From positions 372,001 to 436,000 of the forward strand of contig VWZP01006697.1 of NCBI GenBank assembly GCA_013396995.1: a stretch of 64,000 nucleotides of DNA, in the 5' to 3' direction. The position numbers and the translations under genes were made by a program. The DNA comes from Dicaeum eximium. Taxonomy: Eukaryota; Chordata; Aves; Passeriformes; Dicaeidae. The notes below the pieces were generated by a model. The model had not been told where the DNA came from. It saw only the letters and a program-made list of their open reading frames with translations, and searched no databases. Of the stretch, positions 36,001 to 49,008 are shown piece after piece; the stretch's first letter is position 1; each line of letters opens with the position of its first letter.

Positions 36001-39000
36001 AGAACTTGTTTGGTTTGGGTTTCTTTTTTTGGGTGTGGAGCAAAACTAGTTTCAGCGCAAGCGAAACTTGACATGTTTAAATGCTGATAACATTTTTTCC
36101 TTAACATTTACTATTTGCCATCGCAAAAGCCCAAACAAAATGTTTTGAGAACAATTTCGTGACCCTGGGCTTTTGCAAGTTTTGTTTTTAGTGCTCATAT
36201 CTCACTCTAGGGCCGGTGCCCGTGGGTGAGTCCACGTCCCCTTGTAGACCTCAGCCTGCAGCCCAGACTTCTCCTGCATCAGTGGGTGATGGGCTGCACA
36301 CCTTAACGTGCTGGCAGCAGGGATGGGCTGCACCAAGGCCAGAAAGACAAAGTTGAGCTGTCCTTTGATCCAGAGCCTGTGCAGTCACCCAAATAAATCC
36401 CTTTGTCTAGATTTTCAGGTTAAAGGAAAACTACTGCTGAAATATTAAGAAATAAAGGACAGCAAATTTTAAGCATTGTTTTTGACTTTTTTCTTCTAAT
36501 TTAGCTACTACATGTGGCTGGCTGATTTCCTCAGGAAAATGGAAATAAAATTTGGAATATTTATAATTTTTCCATGCAACAGACTCTGGGATTTTTGAAG
36601 GCCTCTAGAATGGCTCATCAGTGCTATCACAGCTTCCAAAATAGAGATGGACAGGACAAGCACATGCACTGCCTCACAGCCAGTGTAGGAAACCCTCTAG
36701 AGCTAAAATACAAGTCACAGCAATTTAGGGCTCAGGTTTAAAAATCTGAAATCTCTCTATTTGTGATGTTTTGAAGGAGATCTAAGTGTTTACTTCAAAT
36801 ATATAAGGGCTATTTTTACACAGACTAAGGATATTTTTAGTACTCTCACAAGCTCTAAAAGAACTGCAACTATCATTGGCTTTGTCATTAAAAACTTTTA
36901 ATACTGCTATAGTTAGAAAATGGGAGTCTAAATCCAAGATTTCCTCAAGCTGATAATTTTGTCCTTCTTCTGCAAATTTTATCCTAAGTCTTTAATTCCT
37001 GACTCTTCACCAACTTTCTGAGTATTCTTTAGCTGGTGTGTGACAAAAAGTGTCTTTTTACACTTTTGACCTATATTGAGCAAAAAGGTCTTCAGCAGAG
37101 GAAAAAACAAGTAAATATTTTTTTAATGATAATTTTGCCTGCATGCAGGATTTTAAAAATTTTTTATTTCCTTGAAAGTGGTAAATGGGAAAAAATGAGG
37201 AAGAAGAAAATATTAAGGAGGAGGAAGGTTGCAAAACCAGGATGTTTCAGTGATAGAAGACCAAACCCGTGACAATATGCAGATCCTGAAAAATATGATC
37301 CTTCTTTTTCCAATCTCTCATTTGCACACAGTTATGAGCAGGTTTCTTCTGTGTGTGGCAACACAGAAGATGAGATGGAAGGTGCATTGTCCCAGTGATG
37401 TACGAGGATTTCCTCCCTCTCCTTGCCAAGTTAGCTGGTTACAGTGGTTGTAGCTGCATTCCTGTTTTGACTTTGTTTTCTCAGAATGACTATTACAGCC
37501 TTCCTCCTCTCTCAGTTGGGAATTAATGATTTTCTCAGTTAAAGCAAACAAAAATGAGGATCTGTTCTACTGAGGGTATTTAAGCACAGCAGGTGTGTTT
37601 ATGTGGATAAAGGGCACCAGGACTTCTTTTCTGGGTTTGCAAGAGATGCCACCTGGAAAAAGCTGAGAAAAAAGAGAACAGTTTATATTTCACATCAGAT
37701 TTCTGAATATAACTCTCCAATGCTTCTTTCCTAGTTTTCTGTTATCTCCAATCAGCTCACTTTCTTATTTTTTCATCTGGCAGCCTCTTTGCATGCATGT
37801 GAATGACGATTCAAATGTTTCAGAAGCTGTTGTTTTCAACTTTTATTAATATTTCCCAACTCATTCTCTTGTTTTCCTACTGACAGGCTGCCAAAATCAC
37901 CCTCTGGTGAATTCTAAAAGGGTCTGGGTAGCAGAAATTGGACCCAACATTTGTTGCAGATAATTACTTGATGAGATCTTTGTCACAGAAAATATTTGAC
38001 AGCCCACACATCTCTATTTCTTTGCAGCCCACAACACAGGACTATCAGAACTTTTCTTCCATTAAGTGTAAGAAGCACATCACTAGATCAAAGATACTTT
38101 GATTAATTGGGTAACATACTTGATTCTACATAATTTTTAGTTGATTCTTGTGATTCAGCTTAGACTTTATTTAAACCATGTCCAAGAGCATACACCATTC
38201 CCTCCTGCTTCTGGGAATAATACACTGTAGTGGTAATCAAATCTGAGTTGTTTCGTCCCTGATGTCATTCAATATAGCATTACCAGTAATAGCCTGCCAA
38301 GGGACATTTCTGCCAAGTCCCAAATCTAGATCTTGAATGAAGCAAAGGAAAAAATATATTCCAAGCAACCAGCCAGAGATTGTGCTCTGATTATAATCCA
38401 TTTTGGGATAGGATTTCAGGAATTTAATAACTGCTGTGTGAATACTCATAGATATAAACATGATCAATAAAGTTCATACTTTATATTTTCCACTTGTGAA
38501 GTTCAGTTGAATTTGATTTATGATTTTTTTTCCTATCAGCCTGGGACATAATATTACATATTTACAACAGACAATAAATGTATAGTATTTAATTTAAACA
38601 ATGCTTGGATATTGTACAAAAGTTGAGACCACTAAAACAAATCCTAAGTCCTGTCAGAAAAAAAATTTCTTGCTGGAAAAAGACCTGCCATAAGAAGGAA
38701 ATAGAAACCAAAAATAATAGGAGAAGAAAAAGAATGTAGATTTTAAAAGTGTGGGGAAAATAAAATAAGCATGTTTGCAAAGCCCACCATATAGGAACTG
38801 GATAAGAAAGGGAACACACTGGTGTCTCATAGAAGAGCATAGGATTAAGGAAAGAAGAGAGAACACGGATATATCTGACTGTAACACCCTTTATAAGTAG
38901 GACCTTAACAATTCTTGTGACATTCTTAGAATGCAGGCATCTCTTCTGGCTGTGGGATTTTAGATGGCCAGTTAAAATTAGAAGTAAGGGAAAAGCCAAG

Positions 39001-42000
39001 CAATTGAAAACCAAGGACAATTGGGAGGAGAAAGAGAACAAAGGAAGTAAGATGAACCCAGGCAGAGTGAGACTCTCCAGTGCTTATGGCAACACCATCC
39101 TTTTTTCTGTTGATTCTTGACAATATTACAGCTGTGTGTGGCTCTACCTCGGTCCTCTGCTCCTCACCTTGCTCACATGCATTAATTGCAAGTTTTCAGG
39201 GAGGAAGGTTGGTTGCAGCAACTTGAATGAATTATTCTAATTGTTTTTTATATTTATTAACCACAACTCTTTGGATAAGTGGACTTTAGCTACAGGTTGC
39301 AAAAATCCTACTGATATGCAAATTGACATCTATTATATTTTTAACTCATAACATTTCTTGTTCAAACACCAAATCTTTACTTACAAGCCTTTCTCTCCCA
39401 ATGTGGTACACCTGAAGGCTTTGATTAGTCTGCACATATGAACATCTGATGGGGTGTTCTTTTAAACCTTGTTTGCACCTGTCAACACTTGAACGAGTTG
39501 AGGCTCAGCGCTGGGGTGCAGGTTTCAAGTATGTGCTGTGTGATTATTTTCAGCAGCAGAGCTAGAGCTCTTGATGAGAAGAAATTGCAAGTCATTAAAT
39601 AGCACCATGTACTCCAGAGGGCATGCATTTCCTGACAAACATCTTGTGTGAGATATCCCTTCATCCAGGGATAGTTATTCCATTCACAAGAAATGCAGCA
39701 GTGAAACCTAAACTCTGCACATTCTTACAGGTTGATGCTAAATCATCAGCATCCTCATCTTCAAACCTTAACTGATGAATCCTCACAGCAGATCTGTTTG
39801 TAAAGTACTTATTATCTTTGTTGTACAGCCTGGGCAAACAGGAAGGCTTGAACCAGTCATTTAGGGCTCAGGCACTGTTGCACTCCCCAGATAGAAAGAT
39901 TTCTGACCTAACACTGAACCAATAAGTTAATCTTAAAATAAGCCTTATAAAAGGAAAAAGAATACTTGGTGGTAGGGTAAACACAGTCAAAATGAATAAA
40001 TAATCACTTTATTGTAAGGTAGTAAAAATATCTTTAAAAGGTTAAACAAAAGAAACACCTTTTTCTCTAGTTTATTAAGCTAAAAAAGTCTTATATGTAC
40101 ACAAATTAATGTAACCCTGGGTTTAGAAATTAACCCTTGTGTAAGTTTAGAACCTGTGTGATTCTTTGAAAAGAAGGAAGCCAAAGGATTTAACAGATCT
40201 CGTTGTCTTCTGATAAGTGGTTGTGTTTGAAAGAGACTTTTGTCCTAAATTTTAATATTGCATTTTAGGTCAAATTATCTTCAATTACACTGAAAACTAG
40301 TATTGTTTGATAAAATCTGGTTCTGTGCTGAGTTCAAGGGGAAATTTATTGTTCACAAGACTAGAAGGGAAAAATAGAAGAGTGCAAAATTATTCAACTA
40401 ATACACCTATAAATTATAGAAAATAAGGCAGATCAAGTAGAAAATAACAAGAACACTCACAAGATGACACTCAAACTACCCCAGTCTTGGATTTTGGAGC
40501 AACCCTGTCAATACAAGAGGATATTTGATTTTTCCAGGCTCTTGAAGTGTTTTCTGGATGTGTATGTGGGTTGGAATATTCAATCTACAAACAACTGACG
40601 CTGCACCCTTTGCGTATCAGGAAGGCTGAGGCCTTCAACTTTTTATTGAGAGGGTCTACTAGGTATATAAAAAAACCAGGCCATGTACCATACTGTGTGT
40701 GCACAAGAAGATTCTGACTGTCTTTTGGAAAACACTTTGCCAGGCCTTCAACAACAGCTTGGTTTTAACCTTCATTATTTTCAGCCCTTTATTTTTTGTA
40801 AAATGCACAGCAAAAATTGGCTACATCTGGGCTCAAGGTTGCCAAAACATGTCACATACAAATTATAGTAATTTAAAAAAAACCCAAACAAACCAAAAAG
40901 CAAAACCAAGCCTTCTGAAAATGTGCAGCCTTCATGTCTGACATTTAGGGTGAGTCAAAATTATTTAGAAATTTATGTGTGAAATGTGGAAAGAGAGGAA
41001 AAAAAATCACTGGTCCTTGAACAACATTTTTCAATCAGACCAGTTCCTGGTTTTGTATTAGGCCAAAATGATACAACTGGGGAGCACAGCACAGCAGATG
41101 AATATATCCAAACACATTTTATTTCATGATCTCTGTGTTATCCCAAACTGTAAAATGTTCCTAATTTCTAGGACCTTAATTTACAGCCCTCCCAGATAAC
41201 TATTCGGTCTGTAGATCTTTAATTTAAAAGAAGGCCTGAGCATTAATAACATAGCATAATGCCAACTGGCAATAAAACATGAAACAGAATGTAAACCAAA
41301 TTATTAACTGTTAATTTTTTCAACTAGGAAAAGTGGTGAATTCTTTATAGGAATTCTTGTTGCATTTGCTTCTCACTTCTTGTTAGGCCTGTCTTTAAAT
41401 ATGCCCAGAAGGCTAAGGCTGGACTTAACACTGAGATCTTTTTAGACTGTTAAACCAGTGGTTTTGTCAGCAATTACAACATCCACAAACACCTCAAATA
41501 GTAATGATGGTAGTACATGAAAAGCTGATACAATGGCTGCCTTAAGGAAAGCCAAGAAACTTAATTATGAGTGGGAGAGGATTATCAGGATCTGGTACTA
41601 CCAGAAATGTGAGGCAAGGTTGTGAGTGAGCAAAGGTTATCAAAGGCTGTGAATGTGAAGAAAACCGTATTATGGCAGAATTATAAATGCACTGATTTTT
41701 TAAAATGTGAATAGCAAAACAACCACCTGTTAAATCATATTGATTTAAATCACAAAAGCTATTGAATTTTCCATAAGCAGCTGGATGTTTTGCTGTCATG
41801 TGTTTTCTAAAAGAGAAAGTAAAATGAAACTGTAAGAGACAGAAACTGTGAGAGAAACAGTGAGGAAAGAAAGATATGGAGCTCCAATTATCTCTTGGGT
41901 AGAAATGCCTTTGCAGGATAATTGCTCTTTGGATCAGCTTGCTGCCTCTGGAACTTTTTTGGAAGATGATTTTCTTTGTCCTTTCTCTCCAGATTTTTCC

Positions 42001-42490
42001 ACCCTATTACTTAAAACCTAATTATCTTATGACATAATAATTGCCAAGCCGGGCAACTTAAATTTTCCAATCTGCAGTCTTTATTACTGTCATTTGCCAT
42101 TTTTTAATTCAGGAAGACTTTCAGGGAACAGTTTTGCTTTTAGGAGTACTCCTCCAGCCCACCAAAGTCTGGACCTAAGATATATCATGAGATCCCACGT
42201 TTTTGCCTGCAGTGCATTTTGCATCCCTTTTTTATCTTCTTGCAGGCTTTGACAGAACAAGGAACCTGATGGTGGTGGAAACAGGGAAAATGAAACAGAT
42301 CTAAAATAATGTGTGAAGACCTTGCTTGGATACAGCAGATGCCTGCCCTGATGGTAAATAGCAACTGCCTTGAACCAAGCAAGTACAACAGATCCTGCAT
42401 CTCTCTGATTTCCCAGATTTGTGGAACTGCATGATACCACAGCCCATGAAACATGAAATGAAAGTGAGATGATAATATCCTTGAGTAGTT
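33017..42490. other. gene-free unique AT-rich DNA
   Basis: No supported gene, RNA or transposon was seen. The 122-codon plus frame at 33787-34155 and the 150-codon minus frame at 38589-39041 have no recognisable domain. The second is phenylalanine/leucine-rich simply because the plus strand is purine-rich there. A T run lies at 33232-33247. The GC-richer patch 36200-36350 was inspected and left uncalled. Confidence 0.55.
36123..36176. repeat. inverted repeat, 11-bp perfect stem
   Basis: gcaaaagccca at 36123-36133 is the exact reverse complement of tgggcttttgc at 36166-36176, with a 32-base spacer. Just upstream, 36049-36069, is a second smaller dyad, agtttc...gaaact, around agcgcaagc. Two dyads within 130 bases in non-repetitive DNA may mark a structured or protein-bound region, or be coincidence. 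Confidence 0.7.
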
Positions 42491-42492
42491 GA

Positions 42493-42534
42493 GTAGTTAA
42501 AGATAGTTTGCTTGTAGTAGTTAAAGATAGTTTG
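42493..42534 (+). repeat. local tandem duplication, 24-bp period
   Basis: The 18-base word gtagttaaagatagtttg occurs at 42493-42510 and again at 42517-42534, separated by cttgta. The identity is perfect over the word, which implies a recent slippage-type duplication. Confidence 0.9.
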
Positions 42535-44910
42535 TTTTTCCCTGAAATGTTATCTCCTCACTTTTTCTTCTCTTCTTCACTTCTCTTCAGTGGAGCAAAC
42601 AGCAACCTTCTGAAGGCGGGTGGCCCCTGTATCCATCCTTTTTGCCTTTTAAATAGAAATGACGTAGCCCACATCCTGCACACTTCCAAGATGAGGTGAG
42701 CGAGGTAAGACCTAAAAGCACTGATACATTTTTAGCTTATTTCTGCCTCCATGTTGGTATTTTTGTGCTGTTATGGAGTGATAAAAAGAAACCACAATAA
42801 AACCACAATGTGTGGTGTAATTCTAAAGGCTACCTATATTATGTGTGGACCTATAAACAAAGATTAGACCAATACACACATTTGTCTCTCTATGCATAAA
42901 TGTGGCTAGCTAAAGATTATGATGATGGATTCATACTGAATTTCCAGGCAGCACTCTAGATGCAGTATAGATGAATCTTTTGTATATGTATCTGCCAATA
43001 TGTTATGCTTGTTTGTTTTTAAAAAGTTCCACAGTAAATCCTTTTCTGATTCAGAGAAAATAACTTGGATCCAAGAAATAAAGGAGCCAGCTTACCTGGG
43101 ATTACTGGAATTCTAACACTGAAAAATCAAGAGACAAGACTATGTAAGGACTATGTTCTGATGACACATTCCTGTGCTTATGGGTGAAGGGTGAAATAGC
43201 ATCTCTTTTGTGAGCCTTATCCAGCACCAATTGCATTTGTCTTTGCAGAGTGTATTCTTAAACAGAGAATATAAGGACTGAAAGGCAGCATGAAGGATGA
43301 ATAATTCAGAGGAGACCATGCCCTCACTGAAGTAAACTAATTTTAAGCAGAGTTTTACCAGATGACACATGCTTAGGTTTTCATTTGGAATATGTTAAAT
43401 TTTGTTATATAATATTGTATTATCTTGGACAGTGTTTTTGCATTCTATGGAGTTCTTATTTACCTTTGGTTTAAACCCCTGTAGCTTTGTAGATTTCATT
43501 GGTGACATTTTACACTTTGTAAATTAAATTAGCATCCAACATTTGCTTTCTCTGACCTGCTCAGTTATCACATTTCCTCCTTTATGAATCCCTGACTGAT
43601 GTATTTACAGCAACAGTACTCACAGTGCACATGTGTATTGTTATTGGGTTAATCTGGGGGAGAGTGAGCAGACAGCATGGAAAGAGCAGCAGCAGAAGCA
43701 GCTTATTAAAAAAAACCAAAACTAATAACATTTAAGGGAATACTTCAGGATAATGGAGCAAAAGTTTTCACTTTCAAAATGCAATTTTAGAGAAAGAGAC
43801 TAAAAAACAGCCTACGGTTTGTTGTGTACCTGCTCTGCCTGACTCTAAACCAGATCTACCAAATGCAAGATGATCTTCCTAACAGACCTGCTTATAAACT
43901 CAGCTGGAAATACAAAATCCAAACTGCTCTAATGAGAATCAGTAAGAACTTCAGCAGCTGAAACCTTTCCTTTTCCAGTGGAATGCAGCAGTTTGTCACA
44001 ATTAAAATGTTTCTCAGGAACAGCACAATTATAACCAATTTTTCAAGCAGATATATTGTCTTGAAAGTAATTTCCAGTGATCAGAAACTCAGGTTCATGC
44101 TAGCTGCATGATGGCACCCAGTTTCCCAGGGGCTCTTCATAGCTCACCTGGAGAGAACAGGTGGGTTAGTCTGCCTATGAATCCAAGTTCTTTCCTTATT
44201 TATAGCCAGTCAGGTGAGCAGGCTGATTTTGGTGCTGGTTGGGGAACTATGTTAGACTGTATAGAGAAATCTTACATGTAATGTCAGTCTTTGGCTTTTC
44301 CTCTTAACTCTAGAAAAATGTAAATAATGAAAAAATAAGTAAGAATTTTTTTTAATTACGCAAAATAAATATGTAATTATTTTTGTAATTTTTTTGTTTT
44401 GTGTTTCATTTACTCTAGGACTTAGTTAGCAATGGCAGTAGGCAACCAGAATATTACCAGCAAGGTGGAAGTTCACATGAAAGTCCATAACTGCTTCATT
44501 TCTTTCCTTCCTCCCAAATTTTTATCATTGTGCTTGATGCTTCAGTATTTTCCAGTTAGGCCTGGTGAAAATGAAACAGCAGTGAATGCAGTCTGGTATT
44601 TGGATGTTTGCTGTGTTACCAGTGTTTATAGTAATTTGGTTTTTTTAACAATTAGCTCTTTATCAAGGTAGCAAAACCTATCTTTGAGTGATTCAATCCT
44701 CAGCTAAGTCCTGGTGACCCACCATTTGTTTTGTAAACAATTGAGGCACATTTCACTCCTTTCTTATTTTTGTCACTCAAAAATGGTGTCACTGGATTTA
44801 AACAGATACCTTGAACTTTCAGTGGGATGCCAGATACCATCCTCCAAAGTGAAAGAAATTTCTGATACATTTTGACTATAGGAGGCTCCTTTGGGTACTT
44901 GCACAGTTTT
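42535..44910. other. gene-free unique DNA
   Basis: No gene or transposon was recognised. Open frames are at most 76 codons and lack domains. Confidence 0.55.
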
Positions 44911-44991
44911 GTGAGCTCTCTTATGGGAAGGTTTTAGCTTGAAAATAACCTGTGAGCTTTGTAATATGAAGGTTTTAGCTGGGAAATACCC
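44911..44991 (+). repeat. imperfect tandem duplication, 41-bp period
   Basis: Copy one runs from gtgagctctcttatgggaag (44911) to 44951. Copy two runs from gtgagctttgtaatatgaag (44952) to about 44991. Both continue with ggttttagct and then aaata(a)cc(c)t. The copies differ at several positions, so the duplication is older than the others in the window. Confidence 0.8.
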
Positions 44992-47591
44992 TAGAGACAG
45001 AATATTTTTCTGGGTTGGTAAAAGTACTCAAACTCACAGAGGTAATTCTATTATGCTCTGCCTTGTTGGTGAAGAAAGCTGGATTCTTCCCAGGTCTGAT
45101 CTTGGTGGTTCTCTTCTGACATCCTATCTGCTCGAGCACAGTGCTTTTTTCCCCTGGGTTCTGCTTCCCTTGGTTTCCAAGACATGTGCACATCAGCACT
45201 TCTGTGTAGCACTTGATGAGATAAAGGACAAATTCTTCCAAACAGGAAAACTCCATGCTTTTCCTCGTTTAATATTTGCTAAGTAAAAGTTTACTGAAAT
45301 TGATTTTATTCAAATGAAGACACAATAATAATAATTTAAAAAAAAAAGCAAAATACATTGAGGCTTCACATTATTACATGATATTTTTCAATGTCACAGA
45401 CAAGCCTTCAGTTTGGGATCAATATATCGATTTATATCTACTGAAGATCTGGCCTGAATAAAATTAACATGTATACATGCCTGTCAAGAAGATGCGATCT
45501 TTTAAGAAAATCTCTGCTTGTTATCAGAGCTGTAACTGTAGCAGATTCCTAATGTTGCACTTAGGAACCTTGTATTTAAAATGTTCTTTAGCACTTAGGC
45601 GCCTTCTGGGCAATAAACCAGCTAATCAGGGGGAAAAAAATCTGTTTAACATATTGGTGATATAATCCTTGTAAAACTAACTTCTGTTAGGCAGAGGCTG
45701 CTAAACACACAACAGACAAGAGAGGAGGGAAAGAGAAAAGTTGGGAAATGTTGCCAAAATGACACTAAATGTTAATGATCCGATCACAAAAATTGTCCTT
45801 CAAACTGGAGTGTGTAGTAAATAGCAATGAATAAATGTACTTGTCAGGAAGATTTGATTTGTCTAGCAAATCCTTACTGACATATACACTCATTTACTAC
45901 TATATAGCCTTTTGAAAATGCCATTCCAGCAGAGCATAAAAAAGGTTATTTAGATTAAGTATAGCAACAAGATGAGCAGCCTACTGAGTTCATTGGACTA
46001 CAGGCACACTCATTTAATACCCAGTGCTCCATTACTCTGAATGAAGCTGTCTCTGAAAAAAACAATAGGAAAGAAAGAGCAAATAAAAACAAGCATAATG
46101 ATTTAAAAACAAGAAAATGAGCTCCAATGTAATGCTGTGTACCACCAGTATCTGCATTCAGCCCCTGTATAGTAGTGCTGGAAAAGGCATAACCATATCA
46201 GATGGTGCAAAAACCATCACCACCCTTTCCCTCCTCTGCTTCCTGACAGCAAAATTGTGACAACCAAAAATTCATCTTCATGAGCACCATTTGAAAATAG
46301 CTCACAGTGAAAGAAAGAGTCAAATCCAACTTTACATGGCACCCTTCTCATTCAGGGGAGTTACATGAGACAGCCACATTCTGCACTCAGCTGTACTCTA
46401 GCTTTATTGAAAGCATCATTAGGTGGCACAAAAGTAATCTTGCTCTTTGATTGATTAAAGGAATGTTAACATCTCATTATGTACCACTGGCTTCAGTTTT
46501 AATGTCCACCTACCAGCTTGTATTTTTTCCACTCCTTCACTTAACTTTGTTGGCATCTCAAGTCAACTTAGGTCTTACTATATACAGTTTCTGCTGTTAT
46601 AGGTTAACAACTTCACATCCTCTTCCTTCAACCCATGCTTGTGTCAGGAGCAGTTCAAGCATGACAGTCAGGTCAATCATTATTATGATTACTTGCCTGC
46701 AGACAATAGAGATCTGCCACAGGAAGAAACAAGGAACATAGAATTAAATCCAAAACAGAGTCCAAGTAATTCAACTGCATGTAGACACCTGCACACACAA
46801 CTTTCATACACGTGTGTGCACACACAGACACACAGCTATAATATAAAGTATCAGCACTTTCACATTTTTGAGCAGTACAATTGCACGTTGTGATGAAAAA
46901 TACATGCAGAATTATAGAATGGCAGCATGTTAAGGGCTAAGCCAGAGGGTTTCGCAGTTAGGCTTTATATCAAGTAGTATATAGTGTAAGGATGCTTAAT
47001 TGTGTTCCTTTCCTGGAAGTCTGATTACAGTCTTCATTTCTCCAGTGCATGTAGAATAAAGAGAAACAAAAAGGGTATTGCACTGAACCATATTACCTGA
47101 TAAATAATACACTATCCTTTTAGTCAGGCCCCAAAACAAGATCTCCCATCCACAAGACTGCAGGAAGAAAGTTTGAAGCTGCTTAGTTTATGTGGCCCTG
47201 GATATGTTTTCTGTCCTACTCTGCCCAGCAGAATTCAAGGGTGCATATTAAGGGCCAGCCCTTCTGCCTGGGCAAACTAAGCATCGGTTTATGCTCAAAG
47301 ACTTCCCAGAAGAACACACAAGGAATTGCAACTGCATTATCTGTGTGTCTAGAAGTGTAATTGTTTGAGCAGAATGTATTTTTCAGTTGGCTCATCACTA
47401 TCTCTTGCCTGAACAGCTGAAAACAAAAAACAATTTTCTACTTCTGCCTTTGCAAAAAGCAATTACTAAAATTATTACAGGGGGGTTAAGAAGCATTCCT
47501 TAGAAGTTTCCATCATGAGCTCATTAACCCTACTCTCCTTTTTCTTCTTTCTCTTTCCCCTGTGGTTTTCCATTTTTTAAATCCAGACTTG
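44992..47591. other. gene-free unique DNA
   Basis: No supported gene. The 115-codon plus frame 44939-45286 overlaps a 93-codon minus frame, and neither has a known domain. A CA-rich stretch lies at 46790-46835. The sequence at 45950-46060 is non-repetitive and could be conserved, but I have no direct support for that. Confidence 0.5.
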
Positions 47592-47627
47592 CCTCTTTCT
47601 CTTTTCTTTCTCTTCTTTTCTCTTTTT
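47592..47627 (+). repeat. 36-nt pure pyrimidine tract
   Basis: This is an uninterrupted C/T stretch (cctctttctcttttctttc... pattern), preceded by further pyrimidine-rich DNA from about 47530. Pure polypyrimidine tracts with near-mirror symmetry can form triplex DNA. There is no 3' splice AG with an exon behind it. Confidence 0.85.
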
Positions 47628-47976
47628 ATTTTTTTTTGGTAGAAGAAACAATGCCGTCATGCTTGTGACAGAGCAGAATAATCAGATCAGTTGAGAAAGC
47701 AGGAGATGTAGAGAGGAGAGGAGGAACAGAGGGACATGCTCTTTCCTCCTCCAGGTTCCTTTCCCTACATCCTGCTCTGCTGCCATTCTAAAAATGAGGA
47801 CCAAGAAAATTGGCTTACGCGCCTGTGGAGCCTTGAATTGGTACCATGTTGTGGCAGTAGAACAACACGCACATAATCTCCAACTTATTTTAAAAAGCTC
47901 AGTGTGTCTATAGTTTACCTGCTCATGCATCCCCCGTACAATTTATTGAAAAATAGAGGGACTTTTTTCTGTAGGA

Positions 47977-48021
47977 CTTCTCTCTCTCCCTCTCTCTCTC
48001 TTTTTTTTTTTTTTTTTTTCT
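47977..48021 (+). repeat. 45-nt pure pyrimidine tract: (CT)n followed by T19
   Basis: A CT dinucleotide repeat with two CCC interruptions runs directly into 19 T residues. It ends about 165 bases before the minus-strand CR1 3' terminus. CR1 elements do not end in poly(A), so the T run is not the LINE tail. Confidence 0.92.
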
Positions 48022-48473
48022 GATTTTTGGACCAGTTATATAAGAAAATTATGAAAACTCAAAATCTTTTAATTATTTGGTTGGGATTATTTTTATCTCT
48101 TTTATCTTGTGCATTAAAAGCTAACCTAGGAATGCTCAGATAAAGCATTTCCTAGTATCTGGGTATGTGTACAGGGCATATACATAGAATCACAGAATCA
48201 CAGAATAAGCTGAGTTGGAAGGGACCCATCAGGACCATCAAGTCCAACTCCTGGCCCTGCATAGGACACCCCAAGAACCACATGTGTACCTGAGAGCTTT
48301 GTCCAAATGCTTCTTGACTGGGGTCAGGCTTGGGGTGGTAACCACTTCCCTGGGGAGCCAGTTCCAGTGCCCAGCCACTCTCTGGGTGAAGAACCTTTCC
48401 CTGATATCCAACCTACACCTCCCTGACTCAGCTTCAGACCATTCCCTAAGTTGCTGTCACTGGTCATGAGAGT

Positions 48474-49008
48474 GATGAGATTGATGCCTGCTCCTCCTCT
48501 TCCTCTTGTGAGGATGCTGAAGACCACAATGAGGTTTCCCCTGAGTCTCCTCCTGGCTGAACAAACCAAGTGACCTCAGCCAATCCTCATAAGCCTTCCC
48601 CTCAACATCTTCCCCTCTTTCACCATCTTCATGGCCCTCCTTTGGACACACTCTAATAGCTTAATGCCACTTTTGTATTGTGGTGCCCAAAACTGCACAC
48701 AATATTCAAGCTGAGGCCACACCAGTGCAAAGCAGAGCAGNGATGAGATTGATGCCTGCTCCTCCTCTTCCTCTTGTGAGGATGCTGAAGACCACAATGA
48801 GGTTTCCCCTGAGTCTCCTCCTGGCTGAACAAACCAAGTGACCTCAGCCAATCCTCATAAGCCTTCCCCTCAACATCTTCCCCTCTTTCACCATCTTCAT
48901 GGCCCTCCTTTGGACACACTCTAATAGCTTAATGCCACTTTTGTATTGTGGTGCCCAAAACTGCACACAATATTCAAGCTGAGGCCACACCAGTGCAAAG
49001 CAGAGCAG
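48474..49008. repeat. 267-bp exact direct duplication flanking one N
   Basis: Bases 48474-48740 are identical to 48742-49008 over all 267 positions by direct reading, and the single ambiguous base N is at 48741 between them. The first copy's left flank and the second copy's right flank together make one continuous CR1. The likely cause is two contig ends that overlapped but were not merged. Confidence 0.95.
48741..48741. other. single N: assembly join
   Basis: This is the only ambiguous base in the window. It sits exactly at the junction of two perfect copies, as expected of a gap or join placed between overlapping contig ends rather than a base-calling ambiguity. Confidence 0.85.

Noticed and set aside
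38589..39041. 150-codon minus-strand frame with hydrophobic stretches that resemble membrane segments
   Set aside because: The plus strand is purine-rich here (many aaaag/gaa words), which automatically gives Phe/Leu/Ser-rich minus-strand translations. No family motif, no splice or promoter context, and other frames overlap.
46790..46835. CA-rich stretch as a second Z-DNA microsatellite
   Set aside because: It is interrupted many times and short; it is ordinary CA-rich sequence rather than a clean array.
46908..46950. agaattatagaatggcagcatg as a CR1 minus-strand terminus
   Set aside because: The octamer-like start is not followed by any further CR1 landmark.
48653..48919. Minus-strand 88-codon frame duplicated from 48457-48651 as a repeated gene
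   Set aside because: It is an out-of-frame reading of CR1 ORF2, present twice only because of the duplicated 267 bp at the assembly join.
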